Shown: positions 46,375 to 55,215 of the stretch, piece after piece | How positions within the stretch are numbered: position 1 is the stretch's first letter | Layout: every line of letters starts with the position of its first letter | Assembly (NCBI GenBank): GCA_963730065.1 | Contig: CAVSQL010000006.1 | Coordinates: forward strand, 434,001-498,000 | Direction: 5' to 3' | Length of the DNA: 64,000 nucleotides | DNA from: UBA9676 sp963730065 | Lineage (GTDB): Bacteria > Actinomycetota > Actinomycetes > Streptosporangiales > Streptosporangiaceae | Translations under genes and position numbers: made by a program | The notes under the pieces: model-generated | Told to the model about the DNA's origin: nothing | Databases searched by the model: none | The model's input: only the letters and a program-made list of their open reading frames with translations

Positions 46375-47608
46375 CTATGCCCTCGGCGGGCGATCTGGGC
46401 CGGCCGGAACCTGCGTTTGCGCCTCGTCACCCTGCCGGACCAGCACGGCGGGGCGTACCGAGTCCGGGCCGAACCGGCCCGCGATCCGGTCCACCGCTTG
46501 TTCGGCGTCACGCCAGGACGCGGGCGGCTCGCCGAAGGCCAGCTGGGTGGCTGATCTGGCGGCCGGAATGAGGCCCGCGGCACGGACACCGACCAGCCGC
46601 AGCCTCGCCCGCGGGTCGAGGCCTGCCGCCGCGTACAGATCACAGGCGGTGACATAGATCTTCCGGGCCACGTCGGTGGGCTCGGGAAGGGTGCGCGAGC
46701 GGGTGATGGTCTTGAAGTTGGCCAGCCGGAGCTTCACCACCACCGTCCTGGCCACACAGCCGCCCGCGCGCAAGCCGCGTGCCGTCCGCCCGGACAGCCG
46801 CAGTAGTTCCCGGCGGATCACCTCGGGGTCGTCGACATCGGTGGCAAAGGTCTCCTCCGCGCCGATGCTCTTGTCCTGTACGCCGGGGTTCACCGGGCGG
46901 TCATCGCGCCCCCAGGCCAGCGCGGAAAGGTGCGCGCCGGCCGCCTGGCCGAGTTCCCGCTGCAGCACAGCCAGCGGGGTGTGCGCGATGTCGGCCACGG
47001 TCCGCAGGCCGAGCCTGGCCAGGACCTGACCGGTCTGCTCCCCCACGCCCCACAGGGCGGCCACGGGCAGCGGGTGGAGGAAGTCAAGTACCTGATCGTC
47101 CGGGACGACAAGGAGCCCGTCCGGCTTGCACAGCGCCGACGCGAGCTTGGCCACGAACTTGCAGTTGGCCACGCCGACCGAGCAGGGGAGGCCCTGCTGG
47201 TCGCGGATGGTGGCCCGGATCAGCCCGGCAATCCGGGCGGGGCGGCCCAGCCGCCGGATGGACCCGGAGACGTCGAGGAACGCCTCATCCAGCGACAGCG
47301 GCTCCACCTCGGGGGTCACCGACCGGAAGACCGCCATGACCTCGGCGGACGCGGCGGCGTAGAGCCGGTGGCGGGGCGCGACGAAGACGGCCTGCGGGCA
47401 CAGCCGGCGGGCCCGGGTCACGGGCATCGCCGACCGGACCCCGAAGACGCGGGCCTGGTAAGACGCGGAGAGCACCACGCCGCGGCGGCCGGCGCCTGAC
47501 TATCACCGGCCGCCCGGCGAGTTCGGGCCGGTCACGGATCTCGACGCTGGCGTAGAAGGCGTCCATGTCAGCGTGGAGAATGTGACAGCCAGTGTCGCCC
47601 CCGGCCAT
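46375..47608 (-). pseudogene. dinB: DNA polymerase IV (DinB), split by a single-base insertion
   Basis: A Y-family translesion polymerase. The N-terminus HILHADMDAFYASVEIRDRPELAGRPVIV begins at ATG 47608 in one frame. The rest (VVLSASYQARVFGVRSAM, PLSLDEAFLDVSGS, GVGEQTGQVLARLG, CVARTVVVKLRLANFKT) continues in another from about 47490. Removing one base (the t at 47497 on the plus strand) restores VIVGAGRRGVVLSASYQAR, as in intact DinB. So either the gene is freshly broken or the base is an error. A shorter frame starting at 47478 would lack the catalytic N-terminus. Confidence 0.85.
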
Positions 47609-47612
47609 GCGG

Positions 47613-48517
47613 TCACCGGTATCCGACGATGTGGAACTGGGTGGCGATGTCGTGGAAGGCAGGATGGGCCGAGGCCGCCTGCTCCAGCGCCAGCAGGGCG
47701 TCGGCGGCGCCGGGGTCGGTGTCCGCGAACATGCCGGGCACCAGGTCCGCGAAGACCCGGACCCCGTGGGTGCTGCCGGCCGCAAGCCGGCTCCCTCGAT
47801 CAGGCCCACGACCGCCGCCCGGGTGAACCGCCGCGGCGGGGCCGGGCCCCCCTCCGTGCTGGCCCCGGCCGGCTGGCCGGCGCCGGTGCCGATCCCGGCG
47901 AGCAGCCGCCGGGCGTCGTCGAACCGCCCGGCCAGCGCGCGGTGGATCACCGCCGCGACGGAACTGGCCGCGAGCACGCTGACCGCGCCGGAGGGCCGCA
48001 GCACCTGGGCGATCGACGCCATGGCGTCCGCCGGCGAGTCGACGTACTCCAGCACGCTGTGGCAGAGCACCAGGTCCGCGCTCGCCTCGCCGGCCACCAT
48101 GGCCAGGTCGGCAACGTCCCCCTGGACCATCCTGAGCGAGACATTCATCTCGGCGGACCGGCGCCCGGCGCCCGCCAGTGAGTCGGGGCTGGGATCGATC
48201 ACTGTCACGTTGTGGCCCAGGCTCGCCAGCGGCACGGCGAACCCGCCCGTCCCGCCGCCGGCGTTGACGATGTCAAGCCGGGCCCGCCCGGTCCGCGCCA
48301 CCAGCGCGGAGACCTCCGTCCGGAGGGCGTCGCGGATGACGGCGGTGCGCGCATCGTCGTACCGGCTCCAGGGCCGGCCCGGCGCATCTGCGGCTCCCGG
48401 CTGGGACGATGCGCCTGCGGTGTCCATGCCCAGCGCGCCCGCCGGGCCCGTGCCTTCCAGCGCGCTCACGGCGCCCGTGCCGCCCAGCGCGCCTCCGGCG
48501 CGACGGTCGCCTGCCAA
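47613..48517 (-). pseudogene. SAM-dependent methyltransferase with a one-base deletion
   Basis: A class I methyltransferase: VNAGGGTGGFAVPLASLGHNVTVIDPS (SAM site, about 85-110) and LVLCHSVLEYVDSP. It starts at TTG 48517, supported by a perfect AAGGAGGT 7 bases upstream. After RRFTRAAVVGLIEGAG the frame is lost. The proper continuation (THGVRVFADLVPGMFADTDPG ... to TGA at 47615-47613) is in the next frame, so one base is missing near 47775-47800. It ends 4 bases before dinB. Substrate unknown. Confidence 0.8.
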
Positions 48518-48867
48518 CTGCCGACCTCCTTGTCCCGCGCTCGCCCCACCAATGTAGTGCCGGCCCCGGACAACCGCGGGACCGGCAGCGTGCCTGGGTA
48601 CGGGCGCGGTTCACGCAGCCGTGCGGGCCGGGGGTTTCGTGGCCGGCGCGGCGGGCGGCGGAGGTCTTGCCGCCGTGCAGAGCGTGGGTTTCACTTGACT
48701 ATGGCCGCTGAAGCACGTCGTGGTCGGCGGCAGCCGCCGCCATGAGACGGCTTCCTGCGCGCCGGATCAGCGCGGGCAGCGGGGCGCCGCGCCGAGATGA
48801 TGGGATTCCCTGTGACTCTTCCCGATTCCGGCGCCCGCCGCCGCCGCGACCACTTAGGCTCTCCGCC
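48518..48867. other. 350-bp divergent intergenic region, no gene seen
   Basis: The gap between the leftward methyltransferase and the rightward membrane gene holds no supported gene or RNA. The clearest signal is taggct at 48855-48860, a -10-like hexamer that would start a leaderless transcript at the ATG at 48868. The rest is GC-rich without repeats. Confidence 0.5.
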
Positions 48868-49506
48868 ATGCGAGAGCACCTGGAGCTCCCACGGCCCCTG
48901 CGGCTGCTGCGTACCACGCTCTGGAGCCTGACCGAATCCGCCGGCCTGCCGGTAGGTGCCGCCGCCCTGGGGGCCTGGCTGTACGGCCGCGACGTCGGCC
49001 TGCTGGCCGGCCTCATCGCCACCTGGCTCACCGCGCTCATCCGCAAGATCGCTACCGGCAGCGTCCCGAGCCTGCTCACGATCTCGGCGGTGGTGCTCAC
49101 GCTGCAGACGGCCATGGTGCTCGCCACCGGCGAGATCTGGCTCTACCTGCTCCAGTTCCCGGTCGCGAACCTGGTCATGTGCGTGCTGTTCGCGCGGACC
49201 GCGCGCGGGCCCAGCCCGCTGGTCGCCCGGCTCGCCGCCGAGGTGGTTGCCCTGCGCCAGCCCTCCAGCCATCACCCCGGCCTGCACCGCTTCTTCCAGG
49301 GTGCGACCTGGCTCTGGGCCGGGATCTTCTTCCTGCTCACGGCCGGCCTGGCCGTGCTGATGGTGACCGAGCCCACGAGGCTGTTCGTCATGCTCTCGAC
49401 CGCGCTCACGGTCGCACTGGTGGTGGCGGGCGCAGCTGTGTCGGCGCTGTGGTTCCGGTCCGTCCTCCGCCGGCTCGGCCTCGGCTTGCGCTTCGCTCAG
49501 GCCTGA
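48868..49506 (+). CDS. Conserved multi-pass membrane protein (VC0807/DUF3159-like)
   Basis: A 212-residue protein with about six hydrophobic spans and few polar loops, including GLPVGAAALGAWLYGRDVGLLAGLIATWLTALIRK and a terminal FRSVLRRLGLGLRFA. The pattern resembles the VC0807/DUF3159 group of membrane proteins of unknown function (recalled, not searched). ATG 48868 lies 7 bases after a -10-like taggct and has no ribosome site, so the mRNA is probably leaderless. It converges on nusB. Confidence 0.75.
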   Translation: MREHLELPRPLRLLRTTLWSLTESAGLPVGAAALGAWLYGRDVGLLAGLIATWLTALIRKIATGSVPSLLTISAVVLTLQTAMVLATGEIWLYLLQFPVANLVMCVLFARTARGPSPLVARLAAEVVALRQPSSHHPGLHRFFQGATWLWAGIFFLLTAGLAVLMVTEPTRLFVMLSTALTVALVVAGAAVSALWFRSVLRRLGLGLRFAQA

Positions 49507-49527
49507 CCGCCCGCCAGGCCGGGCCGG

Positions 49528-49938
49528 TCAGAGAGTGAGCGTCGGCTTGAGTTCCAGCAGGCGGGCCAGCAAGCCGTTCACGAACGCCGGCGAGTCCGCG
49601 GTGGACAGGTCGCGGGCCAGCTGGACCGCCTCGCTGATGGCGACCGCGTCCGGGATGTCGTCGGCCCACAGGAGCTCGTAGGCCCCGATGCGCAGGAGAT
49701 TCCGGTCCACCGCCGGCATCCGCTCCAGCGCCCACCCCTGGGCGTACTCGGCGATGAGCTCGTCGATCCGCTCCTGGTGCGCATGCACTCCCCGGACCAG
49801 GTCGGCGGCATAGCCGGGAAGCGGCGGGCTCTCGTCCGCGGCACGTTCGGCGAGCACGTCCAGGACCGGCCGGTCCCGGAGCTCCGCCTCGAACAGGACG
49901 TCGAGCGCCCGTTTGCGGGCTTTGCTGCGAGCGGGCAC
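49528..49938 (-). CDS. nusB: Transcription antitermination factor NusB
   Basis: A 136-residue all-helical factor that binds boxA RNA with NusE/S10 in rRNA antitermination. SKARKRALDVLFEAELRDRPVLDVL, the Arg-rich N-terminus and LRIGAYELLWADDIPDAVAISEAVQLARDLSTADSPAFVNGLL are the family signatures. GTG 49938 lies 8 bases after the efp stop. No own ribosome site is visible, consistent with coupling to efp. Confidence 0.96.
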   Translation of the reverse strand: MPARSKARKRALDVLFEAELRDRPVLDVLAERAADESPPLPGYAADLVRGVHAHQERIDELIAEYAQGWALERMPAVDRNLLRIGAYELLWADDIPDAVAISEAVQLARDLSTADSPAFVNGLLARLLELKPTLTL

Positions 49939-49946
49939 GGCGGAGG

Positions 49947-50504
49947 TCAGGCCCGGCCGAGGTACTCGCCGGTGCGGGTGTCCACCTTGACCTTCTCGCC
50001 GGTCGTGATGAACAGCGGCACGTGGATCTGCGCCCCGGTCTCCAGGGTGGCCGGCTTGGTCCCGCCGGTGGAGCGGTCTCCCTGCATCCCCGGGTCGGTC
50101 TGCCTGATGGTCAGCTCGACCGCGGCGGGCAGTTCCACGTACAGCGGGACCCCGTTGTTGAACGCCACCACCGCCATCTGCTCCTCCAGCAGATAGCTGG
50201 CAGCGTCACCGACCGTCGCGGCCGGGATGCGGGGCTGGTCGTAGTCCTGCAAGTCCATGAAGACGAAGTCCTCGCCCTCACGGTAGAGATACTGCATCTC
50301 ACGCTTGTCCACGCTGGCCGTCTCGACCTTGACCCCGGCGTTGAAGGTCCGGTCGATCACCTTGCCCGACAGGACGTTCTTCAGCCTCGTGCGCACGAAG
50401 GCACCGCCCTTGCCGGGCTTGACGTGCTGGAAGTCCACGACGGTCCACAGCTGCCCGTCGATGTTCAGCGTCATGCCGTTCTTGAGGTCGTTCGTGGTGG
50501 CCAC
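49947..50504 (-). CDS. efp: Elongation factor P
   Basis: EF-P relieves ribosome stalling at polyproline stretches, of which this genome has many (FtsI, FtsL, lspA and others). The 185-residue three-domain protein has the tip loop VKPGKGGAFVRT with Lys32 and the C-terminal FITTGEKVKVDTRTGEYLGRA. No modification enzyme (EpmA, EarP) is seen in the window. GTG 50504 has AGGAG about 11 bases upstream. Confidence 0.97.
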   Translation of the reverse strand: MATTNDLKNGMTLNIDGQLWTVVDFQHVKPGKGGAFVRTRLKNVLSGKVIDRTFNAGVKVETASVDKREMQYLYREGEDFVFMDLQDYDQPRIPAATVGDAASYLLEEQMAVVAFNNGVPLYVELPAAVELTIRQTDPGMQGDRSTGGTKPATLETGAQIHVPLFITTGEKVKVDTRTGEYLGRA

Positions 50505-50555
50505 GTCTGATGTCTCTCCTGGGTACGGGGGCCAGGCCGCCGGGGCGCATGCGCC

Positions 50556-51656
50556 CTAGAGGACAAGCAGCTCCCTCACGGTCGCGGTTGTGGTCGTGGT
50601 GAGCATCACGCGGGCTGCCGCCGGCGCACCGGAGCGCACCACCAGGGTGTCCTCGATCCTGACCCCGCCCTGGCCGGGCAGGTAGACGCCCGGTTCGACG
50701 GTGATGGGAACCCGGCCAGCCAGTCTACCGGGCCTGCCGTGCCCCAGCATCGGCGCCTCGTGGATCTCCAGGCCCACCCCGTGCCCCAGGCCATGGGAGA
50801 AGTGCTCGCCGTGGCCGGCTTCGGCGATGATGCCACGGGCCGCCGCGTCCACCTCCGCCACAGCCGCGCCCGGCTCGGCCGCGGCGATCCCGGCCTGCTG
50901 CGCGGCGGCCACGAGCGCGTAGACATCGCGCTGCCAGCCGGCTGGCGGGCCGAGCACCACCGTGCGCGTCATGTCGGCGTGGTACCCCTCGTAGCGGGCA
51001 CCGCAGTCGATCGTGATCATGTCACCAGGAGCGAAGGGGCGGCCGGACGGCGTATGGTGCGGGATGGCCCCGTTGGGCCCGCTGGCGACGATCGTGTCGA
51101 AGGCCGGTTTCTCTGCGCCCGCCCCGATCATCGCCCGGTCGATCGCCACGGCGAGCTCACGTTCGGTCATGCCCGCCGCGATCCGGGGCGCCACCTCATC
51201 GAACGCCGCGCCCGTGATCTCGCACGCGCGGGCGAGCAGGGCGATCTCGGCGGCGTCCTTGACCATGCGCAGGTCCTCCACGACCCGGCCAAGCGGCCGT
51301 GGCTCCAGCTCGCCGACGGAGGTGAGGGCATCGCACCGTTCCACGGTCATCTCGTGTGCCTCGAACGCGAGCCTGCGGAGCCCGCGCTTGCTGGCCAGGT
51401 CCGCGAGCGCGGATTCCACCTCGCGGGTGGTGAGGCATTCCAGGTCAGGGCAGTCGCGATCGGCGGCCAGGGCATAGCGGGAGTCGGTGGCCAGCACCGC
51501 GTCACCGTCGGCCGGCACGAGCAGGGCGGCATTGGAACTGGCCAGCCCGGTCAGGTAGCGGACGTTGACCACGCTGGTGAGCAGGGCGGCATCGGCATTG
51601 TCGGCCGCCAGTACGGCCTGCAGGCGCCCGCGGCGGGCGGCGTGGTTCTCGGGCAT
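50556..51656 (-). CDS. M24-family Xaa-Pro aminopeptidase/dipeptidase
   Basis: A creatinase-fold metallopeptidase of 366 residues, usually encoded just upstream of efp. Metal ligands are Asp217 and Asp228 (TIDCGARYEGYHADMTRT), His292 (GLGHGVGLEIHE), Glu321 (ITVEPGVYL) and Glu335 (VRIEDTL). The ATG at 51656 has TACAGT (51669-51664 on the minus strand) seven bases upstream, suggesting a leaderless transcript. It probably cleaves Xaa-Pro peptides; the exact specificity is not known. Confidence 0.93.
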   Translation of the reverse strand: MPENHAARRGRLQAVLAADNADAALLTSVVNVRYLTGLASSNAALLVPADGDAVLATDSRYALAADRDCPDLECLTTREVESALADLASKRGLRRLAFEAHEMTVERCDALTSVGELEPRPLGRVVEDLRMVKDAAEIALLARACEITGAAFDEVAPRIAAGMTERELAVAIDRAMIGAGAEKPAFDTIVASGPNGAIPHHTPSGRPFAPGDMITIDCGARYEGYHADMTRTVVLGPPAGWQRDVYALVAAAQQAGIAAAEPGAAVAEVDAAARGIIAEAGHGEHFSHGLGHGVGLEIHEAPMLGHGRPGRLAGRVPITVEPGVYLPGQGGVRIEDTLVVRSGAPAAARVMLTTTTTATVRELLVL

Positions 51657-51744
51657 GCCCCGACTGTACGGCGTCCGGCACGCGGGGATCGGTGCGTGGA
51701 CGTCAGGGCTGTCTTGATGCGGGCTTCCCGGCGGCGCGGGCCGG

Positions 51745-52260
51745 TCAGGCGAGGTCCTTGGCCATGAACACGTCGTCTACATACTGCCCGCCGATGCGGA
51801 ACTCCTCCCGCAGCGTGCCTTCCCGCCGGAAGCCGAGGCGCTCGTACAGGCCCAGGGCGGCCGTGTTGGTGCTGAGCACGTGCAGGCTCAGCTTGCGCGC
51901 GCCACGGGTGCGCGCAAGCTGCTCGGCGGCGGCGAGCAGTGCGGAGGCGACGCCCCGCCGCCGCGCGCCCGGGGCGACCGCCAGTCCCATGACGCCGAGG
52001 ACGTGCGCGTTCTCCCGCAGTTCCGTGACCGGCCTCACCCGGATGTAGCCCGCCAGCCGGCCGTCGAGTTCGGCCACGAGGTACTCCCTGGGCGGGCCGC
52101 TGCCGGTGAAGAAGGTGAAAAAGGGGTCGTGAGCCCGCTCCGTCACGGACGGGAACCCTGATGCGGCCGTCCAGGCCACCGCCTCCAGGCGGGCCAGGCC
52201 GGCCTCGTCGTCGGCACGTGCGGTGCGCACCGCCAAGCGGTGGTCCAACCGGGTCACCAC
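51745..52260 (-). CDS. GNAT-family N-acetyltransferase
   Basis: A 171-residue acetyltransferase with the acetyl-CoA loop GVMGLAVAPGARRRGVASALLAAAEQLA (about 88-116, including RRRGVA) and the C-terminal NTAALGLYERLGFRREGTLREEF typical of RimI/RimJ-like enzymes. Substrate unknown. The GTG at 52260 has GGGGAGG 5-6 bases upstream. It is divergent from the padR operator. Confidence 0.92.
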   Translation of the reverse strand: MVTRLDHRLAVRTARADDEAGLARLEAVAWTAASGFPSVTERAHDPFFTFFTGSGPPREYLVAELDGRLAGYIRVRPVTELRENAHVLGVMGLAVAPGARRRGVASALLAAAEQLARTRGARKLSLHVLSTNTAALGLYERLGFRREGTLREEFRIGGQYVDDVFMAKDLA

Positions 52261-52312
52261 CCCATCCTCCCCAGGCTGTCAATCCTGCGTCCCAGAGCCC
52301 CTTACTTGCGGA

Positions 52313-52358
52313 CGGATACACGCATCCGTATACTCGTCTCCGGATATACGTAACCGGA
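52313..52358. promoter_or_regulatory. Palindromic operator region before padR
   Basis: Two inverted repeats precede padR by 17-62 bases: cggat/atccg with 6 bases between them (52313-52328) and cgtata/tatacg with 12 between (52327-52350). AT-rich, dyad-symmetric steps here stand out from the GC-rich surroundings. PadR regulators typically repress their own operon from such sites, so this is the likely autoregulatory operator of padR and the ABC pair. Confidence 0.6.
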
Positions 52359-52374
52359 TGAAGAGGCTGAGGAC

Positions 52375-53088
52375 ATGGCTGGACGGCGCGCGGTCTCGAA
52401 CCTGCTGGCCCTGGCCGTTCTCGTGACGCTCACCGAGCGCCCGATGCACCCGTACGAGATGGCCGCCACGATGCGCTCGCAGGGCAAGGAGCGCAGCATC
52501 AAGCTGAATTACGGCTCGCTGTACACGGTCGTGAACAACCTTGCCCGGCACGGGCTCATCGAGGCGATGGAGGCCGGGCGGGCCGGGCGGCGGCCGGAGC
52601 GCACCGTGTACCGGATCACCGAGGCCGGCCGCAAGGAGCTGGGCGACTGGATGGCGGAGCTGGTCGCCGTCCCGGTGAAGGAGTACCCGCAGTTCGAGGC
52701 GGCCCTGGCGGAGCTGCCGGTGCTGCCCCCGGGCCGGGCACTGGAACTGCTGCGTGACCGGGCCGGGGCGCTGGAGCAGGCGATCGCCGAGGTCCGGGCC
52801 GAGCTGGCCGGCCTCACCTGGCTGCCCCGGCTGTTCATGCTGGAGGCCGAGTACCACCTGGCGATGCGGGAGGCCGAGCTGACGTGGGTCCGCGGCCTGG
52901 TGGCCGAGTTCGAGAACCGGACCTTCCCCGGCCTGGACGGCTGGCAGCACGTGCACGACACGCATGAATGGCCAGCGGAATTCGGCCCGCCCCCCGAGGA
53001 GTGGGCCGATCAGGCCGACGGACCGGAGCCGGGCCGCGGCGAGGGCCAAGCGCGGAAGGAGGACGCCGCCACGAACCAGCCAGACTGA
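52375..53088 (+). CDS. PadR-family transcriptional regulator
   Basis: A 237-residue PadR protein. The winged helix is MHPYEMAATMRSQGKERSIKLNYGSLYTVVNNLARHGLIEAME (about 24-66) with RTVYRITEAGRKEL as the wing. A C-terminal helical dimer domain (about 95-190) follows, then a Pro/Gly/Glu-rich tail. The ATG at 52375 has GAGG a few bases upstream. It precedes an ABC exporter by 159 bases and likely represses it in the absence of a drug-like ligand. Confidence 0.95.
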   Translation: MAGRRAVSNLLALAVLVTLTERPMHPYEMAATMRSQGKERSIKLNYGSLYTVVNNLARHGLIEAMEAGRAGRRPERTVYRITEAGRKELGDWMAELVAVPVKEYPQFEAALAELPVLPPGRALELLRDRAGALEQAIAEVRAELAGLTWLPRLFMLEAEYHLAMREAELTWVRGLVAEFENRTFPGLDGWQHVHDTHEWPAEFGPPPEEWADQADGPEPGRGEGQARKEDAATNQPD

Positions 53089-53247
53089 CGGACGGCCCCC
53101 GGCAAGGTGCGGCAACACCTGACCGAGGGCCGTGACCACTTAACCCGGTCCCGCGGGAGCGAGACCAGACCGAGTGAGCACCTCAAGGATACGTGGCTGC
53201 TCTCCCGTGGACCGGTGACACGACCACCCACCAGGGAGAAAGCCGAC

Positions 53248-54285
53248 ATGACCATTCGGACAGACATGGCCGCGCCCGCCCGCGCGGGCGGCACGACCGA
53301 TTCCATGATCGAGGCGCACGGCCTCGTCAAGACCTATCCCAAGGGCGTGCGGGCCCTCGACGGGCTCAGCTTCGCGGTTCCCGCAGGCACGATCTTCGCC
53401 CTGCTCGGCCCCAACGGGGCCGGGAAGTCCACCACCGTCAAGATCCTCACCACCCTGGCCCAGGCCGACGCGGGCACCGCGACGGTGGCCGGGCTGGATG
53501 TGCGGGCCAGGCCGGCGCGGGTCCGGCACGCCATCGGCGTGGTCGGCCAGCGCAGCGGCGCGGACCCGATGGCCACCGGCCGGGAGAACCTCTTGCTGAC
53601 CGGCAAGATCCAGGGCCTGCGCGGCCGCAAGCTGGCCGCCAGGGCCGACGATCTGCTCGGCCGGTTCGACCTGGCCGGCGCCGCCGGGCGGCTCGTCCGC
53701 ACCTACTCGGGCGGCATGCAGCGGCGGCTGGATGTGGCGCTGGGCCTGATCAACCGGCCCCGGGTGCTCTTCCTCGACGAGCCCACCGCCGGCCTTGACC
53801 CGGAATCACGCTCGGCCATGTGGGATGAGATCGGGCGGCTCGCCGCCGACGACGGGCTGACCATCCTGCTGACCACCCACTATCTGGAGGAGGCCGACCG
53901 GCTCGCCAGCCAGGTGGCCATCGTGGACCGGGGGCGGATCGTCGCCGAGGGCACACCCGACGAGCTCAAGGGGCAGCTTCACGGCGACGCGGTGCACATC
54001 GACCTCGCCGATCACACCGAACGCGGCAGGCTGCTTGCCGTCCTGGAGCGGGTGCCCGCCGTCCGCGAGATCCGGGTGGACGGCAACCACGTCAGCGCCC
54101 GCGCCGACGAGGGCGCGGCTGCCCTGCCGGCCGTCCTCGCCGCGCTCGACGACGCGGGCGTGCCGGTGCGCGCCGCCACGGTGGCGCGCCCGTCGCTCGA
54201 CGACGTCTACCTGCGTTACGCGGGCCGGCGGTTCGCCGACGCTGACCAGCCTCCCGCCACTGCCAGCACTGGAGGAGCACGATGA
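53248..54285 (+). CDS. ABC transporter ATP-binding protein, DrrA-like
   Basis: A 345-residue ABC ATPase. Walker A is GPNGAGKST (54-62), the signature is TYSGGMQRRLDVALGL, Walker B is VLFLDEPTAGLDPES, then TTHYLEEADRL with the H-loop. The C-terminal domain (about 250-330) is the DrrA-type extension. The ATG at 53248 has GGGAG about 9 bases upstream. It is coupled to the permease by ATGA and is probably a multidrug or antibiotic exporter under PadR control. Confidence 0.95.
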   Translation: MTIRTDMAAPARAGGTTDSMIEAHGLVKTYPKGVRALDGLSFAVPAGTIFALLGPNGAGKSTTVKILTTLAQADAGTATVAGLDVRARPARVRHAIGVVGQRSGADPMATGRENLLLTGKIQGLRGRKLAARADDLLGRFDLAGAAGRLVRTYSGGMQRRLDVALGLINRPRVLFLDEPTAGLDPESRSAMWDEIGRLAADDGLTILLTTHYLEEADRLASQVAIVDRGRIVAEGTPDELKGQLHGDAVHIDLADHTERGRLLAVLERVPAVREIRVDGNHVSARADEGAAALPAVLAALDDAGVPVRAATVARPSLDDVYLRYAGRRFADADQPPATASTGGAR

Positions 54286-55058
54286 CCGCCATCGCCACGC
54301 ACACCTCGCTGATGACCGGCCGGCAGCTCCGGGCGCTCGCCCGGCAGCCCGCCTACCTGGTGATCAGCCTGATCCAGCCAGTGATCTGGCTGTTCCTGTT
54401 CGGGTCCCTGTTCCGGAAGATAGTCGAGCTGCCGGGCTTCGGCACCTCGTCCTACCTGGACTACCTGGTGCCCGGTGTAGTGATCATGAGCGCGCTGTCG
54501 ACCAGCATGTGGAGCGGGATGACGGTGCTCGAGGAGATCGACCGGGGCGTCATGGACCGGTTCCTGGTGCTGCCGTTGCACCGCTCGGCCATCATCAATG
54601 CGTCCGTCATCATGCAGTCGCTGATGACCACGGTGCAGTCGCTCATCATCGTCGCGCTCGGCTGGGCGGCGGGAGCGCACTACCCCGGGGGCGTGGCCGG
54701 AGTCCTCGTGCTGATCGCGGCGTCGGTGCTGATCGCGGTGGTGTTCAGCGCGTTCTCGAACACCGTCGGCATGCTGGCCCGGCAGCGGGAGACGATCATT
54801 GGCATCAACACGTTCCTGCTGCTGCCGCTGACGTTTCTGTCCTCGGCGTTCATCGTCACCGCGCTGATGCCGCACTGGATGCAGAACGTCGCCGACGGAA
54901 ACCCGGTCAACTGGGCGCTGGAGGCGGGGCGGGCGGCGATGAGCGCCAGCCCGGACTGGAGCCGGGTGCTCGCCTGGGGCGGCGGCCTGGCGCTGCTGGC
55001 CACCGCCGTCACCGCGCTGTCGGTGCTGACCTTCCGCGCCTACCAGAAGTCCGTCTGA
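54282..55058 (+). CDS. ABC-2 type permease, DrrB-like
   Basis: A 258-residue permease with six spans (about 25-45, 60-80, 105-130, 138-160, 170-190 and 228-248). The family motif around LMTGRQLRALARQPAYLVISLIQPVIWLFLFG and the central RFLVLPLHRSAIINA loop match daunorubicin-resistance DrrB proteins. The ATG at 54282 overlaps the ATPase stop, with GGAGGAG just upstream. A perfect hairpin follows at 55083. Confidence 0.93.
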   Translation: MTAIATHTSLMTGRQLRALARQPAYLVISLIQPVIWLFLFGSLFRKIVELPGFGTSSYLDYLVPGVVIMSALSTSMWSGMTVLEEIDRGVMDRFLVLPLHRSAIINASVIMQSLMTTVQSLIIVALGWAAGAHYPGGVAGVLVLIAASVLIAVVFSAFSNTVGMLARQRETIIGINTFLLLPLTFLSSAFIVTALMPHWMQNVADGNPVNWALEAGRAAMSASPDWSRVLAWGGGLALLATAVTALSVLTFRAYQKSV

Positions 55059-55082
55059 CGCAGCGCCCCGGGTCAGACGGCC

Positions 55083-55132
55083 CATGGATGTGGGTTTGGT
55101 GCCCGCACATAGGCACCAAACCCACATCCATG
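55083..55132. terminator. Perfect 21-bp inverted repeat with 8-base loop
   Basis: Arms at 55083-55103 and 55112-55132 are exactly complementary around an 8-base loop (cgcacata). The hairpin lies 25 bases past the permease stop and 84 bases past the stop of the convergent oxidoreductase gene. No T-run is present, which is normal in high-GC actinomycetes. It probably terminates from both sides; an interspersed repeat is the alternative. Confidence 0.85.
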
Positions 55133-55215
55133 CTCCGGCGGAAGGGATCGGGCGGGCGGGATCGCGGATGTCGGGCAGCGAAGCCGCGGACATCGCGCGG
55201 CTGGAGCGCGGGGGG

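Noticed and set aside
47285..48517. Single long frame read as one fused methyltransferase-DinB protein
   Set aside because: The middle part (about 47610-47790) is out of frame for the methyltransferase and the end is out of frame for DinB; it is a by-product of two indels, not a fusion.
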